From Acidobacteriaceae bacterium (GTDB taxonomy: Bacteria; Acidobacteriota; Terriglobia; Terriglobales; Acidobacteriaceae): a stretch of DNA of 33,324 nucleotides. This document shows, one piece after another, positions 25,246-33,324 of the stretch (position 1 is its first letter; every line of letters begins with the position of its first letter). The stretch spans positions 121,053 through 154,376 of the forward strand of contig PKXK01000116.1 of assembly GCA_003132325.1 (NCBI GenBank). Reading direction: 5' to 3'. The notes under the pieces are model-generated. The model saw only the letters and a list, made by a program, of their open reading frames with translations. It did not search any database and had not been told where the DNA came from. Made by a program: the position numbers and the translations under genes.

Positions 25246-26187
25246 ATGATTGCCATTGAGACAATCAATCTAGAAAAGACATACGCGGTAGCATTCTGGC
25301 GGAAGACGCCGCGCGTGGCGCTGCGGCCGCTGAATCTGACGGTCGAGGAAGGCGAAGTCTTCGGCTTCCTCGGACCGAATGGCGCCGGCAAGACGACCAC
25401 GCTGAAGCTGCTGATGGGCCTGGTGTTCCCGACCGGGGGCACGGCGCGCATCCTGGGAAAAGACATCAACGATCCGGCCATCAAGGCGCAGATCGGTTTC
25501 CTTCCCGAGCAGCCCTATTTCTACGACTACCTGACCGCCAAGGAACTTCTCGAATACTACGCGCGGCTTTCCGGCATGGAGCCGAAGGATCGCGGCCGCA
25601 AGGTCGAGGCCATGCTGGAGCGCGTGGGCCTGAAAGACGCCGCGCGGGTGCAACTGCGAAAGTTCTCCAAGGGCATGCTGCAGCGGGTGGGACTGGCGCA
25701 AGCCGTCCTGCACGACCCGAACGTGGTTTTTCTCGATGAGCCAATGTCGGGACTGGATCCCATGGGACGCCGCGAAGTGCGCGACCTGATGGAAGAACTC
25801 AAACAGCAAGGCAAGACCGTGTTCTTCTCGACCCATATCCTTTCCGACGCCGAGGCGTTATGCGATCGGGTGGCGGTGATCCATCAGGGTGAATTGCGGG
25901 GCGTGGGCCAAGTGGCGGAACTGACCTCGTCGGTCGCGGCCAAAGTGGAGTTGATCTGGAATGGAAGCGCGGTTCCGGCTGGGTTGATCGCTCTGGGAGC
26001 CGAGTGCCGCGTGATTGGGGAGACGATCCGGGCGGTGGTGCCCGAGGCACAGCAGGAGGCGGCGCTGGAAATCCTGCGGCGGGAGCGGCTGCGGCTGATC
26101 TCGCTGATACCGGTGCGCTCTTCGCTGGAACAGTACTACTTGCAAAAAGTGGGCGCGGAAGCCGCGCCGGCAGTGGGGGCGAGATGA
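25246..26187 (+). CDS. ABC transporter ATP-binding protein
   Basis: [20 protein letters not shown] Walker [18 protein letters not shown] Walker [18 protein letters not shown]. Confidence 0.95.
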   Translation: MIAIETINLEKTYAVAFWRKTPRVALRPLNLTVEEGEVFGFLGPNGAGKTTTLKLLMGLVFPTGGTARILGKDINDPAIKAQIGFLPEQPYFYDYLTAKELLEYYARLSGMEPKDRGRKVEAMLERVGLKDAARVQLRKFSKGMLQRVGLAQAVLHDPNVVFLDEPMSGLDPMGRREVRDLMEELKQQGKTVFFSTHILSDAEALCDRVAVIHQGELRGVGQVAELTSSVAAKVELIWNGSAVPAGLIALGAECRVIGETIRAVVPEAQQEAALEILRRERLRLISLIPVRSSLEQYYLQKVGAEAAPAVGAR

Positions 26188-26957
26188 ATCGAGTGACGCA
26201 CATCGCCGCGAACACCTTCCGCGAGGCGATACGCGACCGCGTGCTTTATAACCTGATCGCCTTTGCCGTGCTGCTTTCCGGGGCTGCGATTTTCGTGGGG
26301 CAAGTCTCCATCAATATCGAGCGGTTGGTGGTGGTGAACCTGGGACTGACCGCCGTGTCGCTGTTCGGCGTGGTCATCGCTATCTTCATCGGGATCGGGC
26401 TGGTCTCAAAAGAGATGGAGAAGCGCACGCTCTACACCGTGCTGTCGCGCCCGGTGCGGCGTTGGGAATTCATCGTCGGCAAGTTCTTCGGGCTTACCGG
26501 GACGCTGGTGGTGAATACGTTCTGCATGGCCATCGGAGTCTTCGCGGCCCTGCTTTATGTCTCACACAAGTTCCAGTCCTCCGATGCCTGGATCCTGGTC
26601 GCGCTGTTCTTCATTGTGCTGCAGTTCCTGATTCTGTGTTCGCTGGCGCTGCTGTTTTCGTCCTTCTCTTCCCCGCTGCTGTCGGCGGTGTTCGCGTTCT
26701 CCTTGTTTGTGATCGGCAGCTTTGCCGAGGATCTGCGCGGGTTCGCCGGAATGTCGCACGGGCTTACGCGGTGGCTGGCGACCGGCGCGGCCTACCTAGT
26801 GCCGAACTTTTCGGCGCTGAACGTGATCGGGCAAGTAGCGCACGAACAACCCATCGCTACGCGGCTCATTGCCTACAATACGGCTTACGCGCTGGCCTAT
26901 TCCGCGATGGCGATCTGCGGGGCAGTGCTGATTTTCGAGCGCCGGAACCTGAAATGA
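26184..26957 (+). CDS. ABC-2 type transporter permease
   Basis: [67 protein letters not shown] overlap with the ATPase gene. Confidence 0.9.
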   Translation: MNRVTHIAANTFREAIRDRVLYNLIAFAVLLSGAAIFVGQVSINIERLVVVNLGLTAVSLFGVVIAIFIGIGLVSKEMEKRTLYTVLSRPVRRWEFIVGKFFGLTGTLVVNTFCMAIGVFAALLYVSHKFQSSDAWILVALFFIVLQFLILCSLALLFSSFSSPLLSAVFAFSLFVIGSFAEDLRGFAGMSHGLTRWLATGAAYLVPNFSALNVIGQVAHEQPIATRLIAYNTAYALAYSAMAICGAVLIFERRNLK

Positions 26958-27871
26958 GCGCCTCGCGCAGAGTCACGGCGGCGGCGAGCATCCTGCTGCT
27001 GCTTTCGCTGGCCAGTTCCGTCCTGCTGCTGCGGCGGCTCGACCAGATACGCGCCGCCGCTACTCTGGAAGACGTCCTCTATTTCAGCTCGCCGAAGTTG
27101 GTCCAACGGCTCAGCCTGGGCTATGACGGGTTGCTCGCCGATATCTACTGGACCCGCGCGGTGCAGTATTTTGGCAGCCGGCATGTGACCAGAGCCACGG
27201 ACTACAACCTGCTGGCCCCGCTGTTGGAGATCACCACAGCGCTCGACCCCAAGCTGGTCGTGGCCTATGAGTTCGGAGCGAACTTCCTGGGGCCGAAGCC
27301 GCCCGAGGGTGCGGGCCAACCCGACAAGGCGATTGCTTTGCTCGAAGGCGGCATCCGGACCAACCCCGACAACTGGAAACTGTATTACGACCTTGGATTC
27401 TTTTACTACATGGACCTGAAGGATTACGGGCGAGCCGCGGAGGCATTCGAGCGCGGCACCAAAGTGCCGAAAGCGCATCCGTTCCTGCGGGTGCTGGCAG
27501 CGCAGATGGCACAGCATGCGGGGGAGATCCAGACGGCGCGCATGCTGTGGCAGGCTACCTATGCCACGACGCAGGACGATATGATCCGGCAAAACGCGGT
27601 CGAGCACCTGCGCGCCTTGCAGGTGGATGAGAACATCACGGAACTGGAAAAGATGGTCGCTCAGTACCGGCAACAGACTGGGGTGGCGCCGTCGAGCTTC
27701 AACGCGCTGATCGGCGCTGCCATTCTGCGCGGGGTGCCGGTGGACCCAGATGGGAAACCCTACAAACTGATGGCGGACGGCCGTATCGAGTTGCGCAATC
27801 CGGAGGACTTCCCGTTCGTGGAGAAGGGGCTGCCGCCCGGATACAAGGCAGGGCCGCCAAAATTGCACTAG
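26954..27871 (+). CDS. TPR-containing membrane-anchored protein
   Basis: MSASRRVTAAASILLLLSLASSVLLLRRL anchor; TPR-like segments; ATGA overlap with the permease gene. Confidence 0.75.
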   Translation: MSASRRVTAAASILLLLSLASSVLLLRRLDQIRAAATLEDVLYFSSPKLVQRLSLGYDGLLADIYWTRAVQYFGSRHVTRATDYNLLAPLLEITTALDPKLVVAYEFGANFLGPKPPEGAGQPDKAIALLEGGIRTNPDNWKLYYDLGFFYYMDLKDYGRAAEAFERGTKVPKAHPFLRVLAAQMAQHAGEIQTARMLWQATYATTQDDMIRQNAVEHLRALQVDENITELEKMVAQYRQQTGVAPSSFNALIGAAILRGVPVDPDGKPYKLMADGRIELRNPEDFPFVEKGLPPGYKAGPPKLH

Positions 27872-27879
27872 AGGGACGC

Positions 27880-27956
27880 TCTGATTACGTACGATCCAAA
27901 ACCTTGAACCACGGGGTACACAGAGGTGCACGGAGGCCCCCGGGAACTTAATCAGA
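27880..27956. repeat. Copy 2 of ~78-bp dispersed element with terminal inverted repeats
   Basis: tctgattacg...gatccaaaaccttgaaccacggggtacacagaggtgcacggaggcccccgggaacttaatcaga; matches 13827-13904. Confidence 0.85.
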
Positions 27957-28043
27957 CTTTCCTTAGCTCTTAGCTCTTAGCTTTTCGCTCAAAGGCAAAG
28001 GCCGAGAGTTAACTGCGGTTTCTCGATTTGTTACCATGCAGGC

Positions 28044-28799
28044 GTGTTTTCAAGTTTCCCCCAACAATTTTGGACGACGCTATGCGACTGGTGGCGCGAG
28101 CAATCGCGGCAGAAGGGCGCTGCCGGCGCGACTTCTCTGCTGGTAGGCAATTTGTGGAGCTTTGTGCGCGAGTCTACGCCCGAGCGCCGGCGGCAGCGCT
28201 ACGGCGACATGGAGTACGACTGGGAGCATCGCGTCAACACGACCAGCGGCACGGTGGGATGGCGCGCGCGGCTGCTGGGAATGTTTCATTCGCCCTATCA
28301 AGCGACCGATCCGGCACTGTTTCGGGAGATGATGGCGAGTCTGCCCATCGAGTTCGATAAATTCACCTTCGTCGATCTCGGTTCCGGCAAGGGACGAACG
28401 CTGCTGCTGGCGTCGGAGTATCCGTTCCAAAGGATTGTAGGAGTGGAGTTGATTGCGGAGCTGCATCGCGCGGCAGAAGAAAATATTCGCGCGTACCATT
28501 CCGCAGCGCAAAGGTGCTCGCAGATCGAAGCGGTCTGCACGGATGCTTGCGAGTTTGTCCTTCCGGACACTCCGCTCGTCTTGTACTTGTTCAATCCGCT
28601 GCCCGAGGCGGGACTGCAGCGGGTGGTTCGAAATCTTGAACGGTCGTTGGAGCAATCGCCGAGGCCGGTTTGGATCGTGTATCACAACCCCGCGATGGAC
28701 AGCATCCTCGGAGCATCGCGGGCACTGGTGAAAGCCGGCGGAACGGAGTTGTACTCCGTGTTCCGATCGGAGCCAGGTTTCAAGGTTTCAAAATCTTAA
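28044..28799 (+). CDS. Class I SAM-dependent methyltransferase-like protein
   Basis: FTFVDLGSGKGRTLLLASEYPFQRIVGVELIAELHRAAEENI motif I and following residues; GTG start. Confidence 0.8.
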   Translation: MFSSFPQQFWTTLCDWWREQSRQKGAAGATSLLVGNLWSFVRESTPERRRQRYGDMEYDWEHRVNTTSGTVGWRARLLGMFHSPYQATDPALFREMMASLPIEFDKFTFVDLGSGKGRTLLLASEYPFQRIVGVELIAELHRAAEENIRAYHSAAQRCSQIEAVCTDACEFVLPDTPLVLYLFNPLPEAGLQRVVRNLERSLEQSPRPVWIVYHNPAMDSILGASRALVKAGGTELYSVFRSEPGFKVSKS

Positions 28800-28916
28800 A
28801 GACTCAAGCCCGCGTTGCCACCGGCCTTAGAACCTCCCAAACTGCATTTCATCGTCATTTCATGTAAGCGCAAGTGCCGTGAAGGTAGAATTAAGAGATT
28901 GGGGATTTATCCGAAA

Positions 28917-29603
28917 GTGAAGAATCGATCAATTTGTCGGCTGGCGACGATGGTGGCCGCCGTTCTTTGCTTCGCTGCGTGGGCACAGAACGCTCATGCC
29001 CAAGAGGTCCAGAAGCTCGCCCGGGCGGTGGACGACCACTACAACCACTTGCGCAGCCTGCAATCGGACTTCACCGAGACTTACCGTGGCGACGGCGCCG
29101 AGCGGGTGGAAGCGGGCACCTTGTGGTTGAAAAAGCCGCGCAAGATGCGGTGGGAATACCGTTCTCCGAAAGAGAAGCTGTTCGTCAGCGACGGCCAGGC
29201 GGTGTGGTTCTACCTGCCAGCGGAACGGCAACTCAGAAAAACGACGCTTCGGAAGCTGGACGACCTGAGGTCACCACTGGCATTTCTGCTCGGTAAGACC
29301 AAGCTGGAGAATGAATTACGGGGGCTTTCGAAGGTTGTAGATCAATCGCCCCTGGGCGCCGGGAACACCTTGCTGCGAGGGGTTCCGCGGGCAATGGTGG
29401 GCGCAGCAGGCGCGGCGAGTGAGGTGCAGTTGGAGATCACGCCCTCAGACCAGATCGTCCGCATCGTATTGGTGGAGACCGACGGGGCTACGACGGAGTT
29501 CCGCTTTGCGGGCTGGAAGGAGAATCTGGAGTTGAGCGATGGCCGGTTTAAGTTCACCCCTCCCCCAGGGGTGGAAACGGTGGAAGGAGAATTGGGACCG
29601 TAG
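28917..29603 (+). CDS. LolA-like outer-membrane lipoprotein carrier protein
   Basis: GTG start giving signal VKNRSICRLATMVAAVLCFAAWAQNAHAQ; LRSLQSDFTETYRGDGAERVEAGTLWLKKPRKMRWEYRSPKEKLFVSDGQAVWFYLP. Confidence 0.88.
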   Translation: MKNRSICRLATMVAAVLCFAAWAQNAHAQEVQKLARAVDDHYNHLRSLQSDFTETYRGDGAERVEAGTLWLKKPRKMRWEYRSPKEKLFVSDGQAVWFYLPAERQLRKTTLRKLDDLRSPLAFLLGKTKLENELRGLSKVVDQSPLGAGNTLLRGVPRAMVGAAGAASEVQLEITPSDQIVRIVLVETDGATTEFRFAGWKENLELSDGRFKFTPPPGVETVEGELGP

Positions 29604-29631
29604 TTTAGGGCCAAGGTGTAGGACCAACGGC

Positions 29632-29699
29632 CAGCCCCTAAAGGGGGCTTTTCATCAAGGCTCTTGCGGCATCGCTAAAGCGATGCCCTGATACAAAGC
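29632..29699. repeat. Two-hairpin REP-like element
   Basis: cagcccctaaagggggc + ggcatcgctaaagcgatgcc (29668-29687) + ctgatacaaagc. Confidence 0.85.
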
Positions 29700-29873
29700 C
29701 CCTGATGATACCAAGCACAGGATCATGCACGGGGACGAAACGGCTCGGTTACCTGCGTACCGCGCCGCCGGGCTGCTGCGGTAACTTCTTTGGGGACAGA
29801 ATGTTACACTTGGCCTGAGAAAGCTGGACAGCGGGCGCTCGCGGGCAGATCCCTCAGCAGCAGACGAGATCGA

Positions 29874-31073
29874 ATGCCACAATTCCTGGTCAAAGTCGCC
29901 GACGAACAGGGCCATCTGCGGCAGCAGGTGGAGAACGGGTATTCCGAAGCCGAGGTCCACGACCGGTTCACGCAGCAGGGATACCTGGTGTACTGGGTCA
30001 AGCCCCGGACCATCCTTAGCCGGGGCGGCGGCCAGCGCGGCAAGCTGCGACAGTACACGTTCTTGATCTTCAACCAGCAGTTTCTGACGCTGATTAAAGC
30101 GGGACTGCCGATCCTGACGGCGCTGGATCTCTTGATCAAGCGGCAACGGGACAAGTCTCTGTTGCGGCCGCTCGAAAATGTGCGCGAGCGGGTCAAAGGG
30201 GGCGAGTTGCTCTCCGATGCCTTCGCCGCCCAGCAGGTGTTTCCGAAGATGTACACGACCACGCTGTTGGCCGGGGAGAAGAGCGGCAGCATGGAAGAAG
30301 TTCTCGGCCGCTACATCGCGTATCAGCGGATGGTGCAGACTTTCCGCAAGAAGTTGCTGGTGTCGCTGGTGTATCCCGCGCTGCTGGTCTCGGTGGTGAC
30401 GGTGATGCTGATTTTTCTGATCACCTACGTGGTGCCGAAGTTTGCCGACCTGTTCAACAACCTGGGGGCGCAACTGCCGGCGATCACCGTGTTCATGCTG
30501 GCGGTCGGTCTGAACGCGCAGAAGTATGGGTGGATCGTGCTGCTGGCCGCCGCAGTCGCGGTGGTTTTGTTGTTGCGGTGGAAACAGAGCGATCGGGGGG
30601 CGGAACGCATTGACCGGTTTCTGCTGCGGCTGCCGCTGATCGGGGAAATCCGGCTGAAGTATCAGGTGGCGAATTTTTCGCGCATTCTGGCGACGCTGCT
30701 GCAAGGCGGGCTGCCCCTGGTGCCGGCGATGGAAACGGCCGGCGAATCGATGAGCAGCCGGCAAATGTTGAACGGGGTCGCCGCCGCGGCGGAGCGGGTG
30801 AAAGAAGGACAGAGCCTGGCGCATAGCCTGGAGGCGCAAAAGTTGTTTCCCGATCTCGCCGTGGAAATGCTGGAGGTCGGCGAAGCAACGGGCGCGCTGC
30901 CGGCGATGCTGGGCTCGGTGGCGGAGTTCTACGAAGAAGACGTGCAGACGGCTCTGAGCGCAGCCATGGCGCTGATTGAGCCGTTGATCCTGGTCGTCAT
31001 GGCGGTTTTTGTCGGCGGAATCCTGATCTCTCTGTATATGCCGATCTTTACCTTGGGAGCGAGCGTGCACTAG
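29874..31073 (+). CDS. pilC: Type IV pilus/type II secretion inner-membrane protein PilC/GspF
   Basis: FNQQFLTLIKAGLPILTALDLL; VFPKMYTTTLLAGEKSGSMEEVLGRYI; SLVYPALLVSVV; three TM segments; directly before pilB. Confidence 0.9.
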   Translation: MPQFLVKVADEQGHLRQQVENGYSEAEVHDRFTQQGYLVYWVKPRTILSRGGGQRGKLRQYTFLIFNQQFLTLIKAGLPILTALDLLIKRQRDKSLLRPLENVRERVKGGELLSDAFAAQQVFPKMYTTTLLAGEKSGSMEEVLGRYIAYQRMVQTFRKKLLVSLVYPALLVSVVTVMLIFLITYVVPKFADLFNNLGAQLPAITVFMLAVGLNAQKYGWIVLLAAAVAVVLLLRWKQSDRGAERIDRFLLRLPLIGEIRLKYQVANFSRILATLLQGGLPLVPAMETAGESMSSRQMLNGVAAAAERVKEGQSLAHSLEAQKLFPDLAVEMLEVGEATGALPAMLGSVAEFYEEDVQTALSAAMALIEPLILVVMAVFVGGILISLYMPIFTLGASVH

Positions 31074-31078
31074 GGAAC

Positions 31079-31259
31079 CAGTTGCCGGTTGTCAGTTGCC
31101 AGTTGCCAGTTGCCAGTTATTGCCGATGACCTACGAGCGACAACTCAAAACTGGCATTGGAAGTAAACTGGTAAGGGCATTGGTGGAAATGTTTGCTGAC
31201 TGGCAACTGGCAACCGGCAACTGACAACTGGTTTTATGGCAACTGACAACTGGTTTTAT
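31079..31259. repeat. CAGTTGCC-rich inverted repeat plus 22-bp tandem duplication
   Basis: ccagttgccggttgtcagttgccagttgccagttgccag ... ctgactggcaactggcaaccggcaactgacaactgg; ggcaactgacaactggttttat at 31216-31237 and 31238-31259. Confidence 0.88.
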
Positions 31260-32925
31260 GGCGGATAAGAAGACAGCGCTGGTCAATGGCGGGAAGCTGG
31301 CGCCGGAAGCGGCGGCGGTTCCCGACGAACTGGAACGGGCGCGGGATATCGCGCGACGTTACCGCTGCGAATTTATCGACCTGAGCGATTTCCAGTTGCA
31401 CCACGATCTGTTCGAAAAGATCCCTGTGCACCTGATGTTCCGCTATAAGTTCGTGCCCTTGGCGGAAACCGAAGACGGGCGGCTGGCGATCGCCATTGCC
31501 GATCCCAGCCAGTTGATGATGATCGACGAGATCAGCCTGCTGCTGGGCAAGCGGATCGTCACCAAGGTTTCCACCCTCAAACAGATCTCCGACATACTGC
31601 AGAAGACGGAGCAGTCCAAGCGGGTGCTGGAAGACGCGAGCGAGGGGTTCACGCTCGACGTGATCCGCGAGGACGAAGCCGGAAACGACGAGACCATTTC
31701 CATCGACAAGTTGACGGCGACGGCGGGCACCGACATGAGCCCGATCATTCGCCTGGTCGACACCACGATTTTCACCGCGTTGCAGCGGCGGGCGAGCGAC
31801 ATCCACATCGAGACGCGAGACGACTCGGTGTGCATCAAGTTTCGTATTGACGGCGTGCTGACCAACGCCATGCCGCCCATCGGCAAAGAGCACCACTCCA
31901 CCATCATTTCGCGCGTCAAGGTCATGAGCGAGCTGGATATTTCCGAGCGCCGCGTGCCCCAGGACGGCCGCTTCCGGGTGAAGTACAACGGGCGCGCCAT
32001 CGACTTCCGGGTTTCCATCATGCCGTCGATTCATGGCGAAGACGCCGTGCTCCGCGTGCTCGACAAGGAGTCGATGAGCGAGAAGTTTAAGAAGCTCACG
32101 CTCGACGTGGTCGGGTTCGAGGAAGACGACCTGCGCCGCTTTCGCCGCTACATCAAGGAACCGTACGGCATGGTGCTGGTCACGGGACCGACGGGCAGCG
32201 GCAAAACCACGACCCTCTATGCCGCCGTCAACGAGATCAAGACCGACGAAGACAAGATCATCACCATTGAAGACCCGGTCGAGTATCAAATCCGCGGCAT
32301 CACCCAGATTCCGGTCAACGAGAAGAAGGGACTAACCTTCGCCCGCGGCCTGCGGTCCATCTTGCGTCACGACCCGGACAAGATCATGGTGGGTGAAATC
32401 CGCGACAACGAAACGGCGCAGATCGCCATCCAATCGGCGCTGACCGGCCACCTCGTGTTCACCACCGTCCACGCCAATAACGTGGTCGACGTGCTCGGAC
32501 GCTTCCTGAACATGGGCGTTGAACCTTACAACTTTGTGTCGGCGCTGAACTGTATTCTGGCGCAGCGCTTGGTGAGGGTGATCTGCGAGTCCTGCCGGAC
32601 GGCGGTGAAATATCCGAATGATGTGCTGGAAGCGAGCGGCCTGGATCCGCGGCAATGGTCGCAGGTTCCTTTGTACGAAGGGCAGGGCTGCATCGAGTGC
32701 GCGGGCACGGGCTTCCACGGCCGCACCGCGATTCATGAGCTGCTGGATTTGACCGACCGCATTCGCGAGATGATTCTGGAGCGGAGGCCGACGTCGGAGA
32801 TACGGAAAGCCGCTCGCGAAGAGGGCATGCGCTTCCTGCGCGAATCGGCGCTGGATAAAGTGCGCAGCGGATTTACCACTCTGAAGGAGATCAACAAGGT
32901 CACCTTTATCGAGACCATGCGGTAG
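31258..32925 (+). CDS. pilB: Type IV pilus assembly ATPase PilB/GspE
   Basis: VTGPTGSGKTTTLYAAVNEI, TIEDPVEYQIRGITQIPVNEKKGLTFARGLRSILRHDPDKIMVGEIRD, CESC...CIEC zinc pairs, FHGRTAIHELL. Confidence 0.95.
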   Translation: MADKKTALVNGGKLAPEAAAVPDELERARDIARRYRCEFIDLSDFQLHHDLFEKIPVHLMFRYKFVPLAETEDGRLAIAIADPSQLMMIDEISLLLGKRIVTKVSTLKQISDILQKTEQSKRVLEDASEGFTLDVIREDEAGNDETISIDKLTATAGTDMSPIIRLVDTTIFTALQRRASDIHIETRDDSVCIKFRIDGVLTNAMPPIGKEHHSTIISRVKVMSELDISERRVPQDGRFRVKYNGRAIDFRVSIMPSIHGEDAVLRVLDKESMSEKFKKLTLDVVGFEEDDLRRFRRYIKEPYGMVLVTGPTGSGKTTTLYAAVNEIKTDEDKIITIEDPVEYQIRGITQIPVNEKKGLTFARGLRSILRHDPDKIMVGEIRDNETAQIAIQSALTGHLVFTTVHANNVVDVLGRFLNMGVEPYNFVSALNCILAQRLVRVICESCRTAVKYPNDVLEASGLDPRQWSQVPLYEGQGCIECAGTGFHGRTAIHELLDLTDRIREMILERRPTSEIRKAAREEGMRFLRESALDKVRSGFTTLKEINKVTFIETMR

Positions 32926-32945
32926 AGCCGGGCATCACTTCATCG

Positions 32946-33224
32946 ATGGCCAGAAGTCCAGTCCGAGCACCCGCCGAGGTAACTGTTCTCGCCATGAAGG
33001 TAGGGGATATCATCAAGTTGCTTGTGGTTTACGAAAAATCCGATACCGGCTGGGCGGCTTACGTTCCCGACTTGCCGGGAGTCGTGACGACAGGCCGAAC
33101 CAAAGCCGATGTCCGCTCTTTGATTCAGGAAGCGATTGAATTCCACCTGGATGGCTTGAAAGAAGACCGGTTGCCCATTCCTAAGCCGAGCGCCGAAGCC
33201 GAGGTAATTTCGATCAGCCGATGA
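32946..33224 (+). CDS. HicB-like (UPF0150-type) protein; start could be ATG 32994
   Basis: KVGDIIKLLVVYEKSDTGWAAYVPDLPGVVTTGRTKADVRSLIQEAIEFHLDGLKEDRLPIPKPS matches the HicB antitoxin fold pattern. Confidence 0.78.
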   Translation: MARSPVRAPAEVTVLAMKVGDIIKLLVVYEKSDTGWAAYVPDLPGVVTTGRTKADVRSLIQEAIEFHLDGLKEDRLPIPKPSAEAEVISISR

Positions 33225-33324
33225 GCGTCACCTCCAAACACGTTCGACGTCCAACGCTGGCCTGCGAAATCGCGGCCGACCGTGTTCTCGCCGGCCGCGC
33301 CGCCGACACGGGGCGGATGGTGGA
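33221..33324 (+). CDS. Start of a further gene, possibly a PilM-like pilus biogenesis protein (truncated by window)
   Basis: ATGA overlap with the HicB-like stop; MSVTSKHVRRPTLACEIAADRVLAGRAADTGRMV...; PilM idea rests mainly on position. Confidence 0.4.
   Translation, partial: MSVTSKHVRRPTLACEIAADRVLAGRAADTGRMV

Noticed and set aside
28780-28800. Repeat-like tail gtttcaaggtttcaaaatct at the end of the methyltransferase CDS
   Set aside because: Short and only loosely similar to 6364-6395; not enough to claim a repeat family.
31079-31259. CRISPR-like repeat array
   Set aside because: Repeats are short, contiguous and inverted with no regular unique spacers; no cas genes.

Overview
The window looks chromosomal, high-GC and bacterial. 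Gene content, the dispersed-repeat families and the pilin type suggest an Acidobacteriota-like genome (inference, not tested). Main blocks: (1) an exosortase/exopolysaccharide locus at about 1-8015. The minus strand carries a degenerate sigma54-type AAA+/Fis regulator, a Wza-like exporter, an outer-membrane beta-barrel, a Wzz/GNVR chain-length protein, an ExeA-like ATPase and the N-terminus of a CpsD-like tyrosine kinase. Divergent from these are exosortase and EpsI genes. (2) Housekeeping and redox genes: Nnr, a TrkA-N ion channel, an octaheme HAO-like cytochrome c, a GT2 and WecB. (3) A tandem pair of M16 peptidase genes with complementary active-site halves. (4) A pilin/glycosyltransferase island at about 18.6-25.1 kb: two near-identical tandem pilins, a TPR-containing GT-C membrane protein, a third pilin with the same Cys spacing, and an ArnT-like GT. 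(5) An ABC transporter, TPR protein, methyltransferase and LolA, followed by pilC, pilB, a HicB-like ORF and the start of a further gene. The non-coding space is full of several families of short palindromic or inverted elements. Two of these are read in frame inside protein-coding genes. One perfect 12-bp hairpin appears to sequester the Shine-Dalgarno of the first M16 gene. No tRNA, rRNA, CRISPR array or transposase gene was seen. All identities are from reading the sequence; no searches were run.
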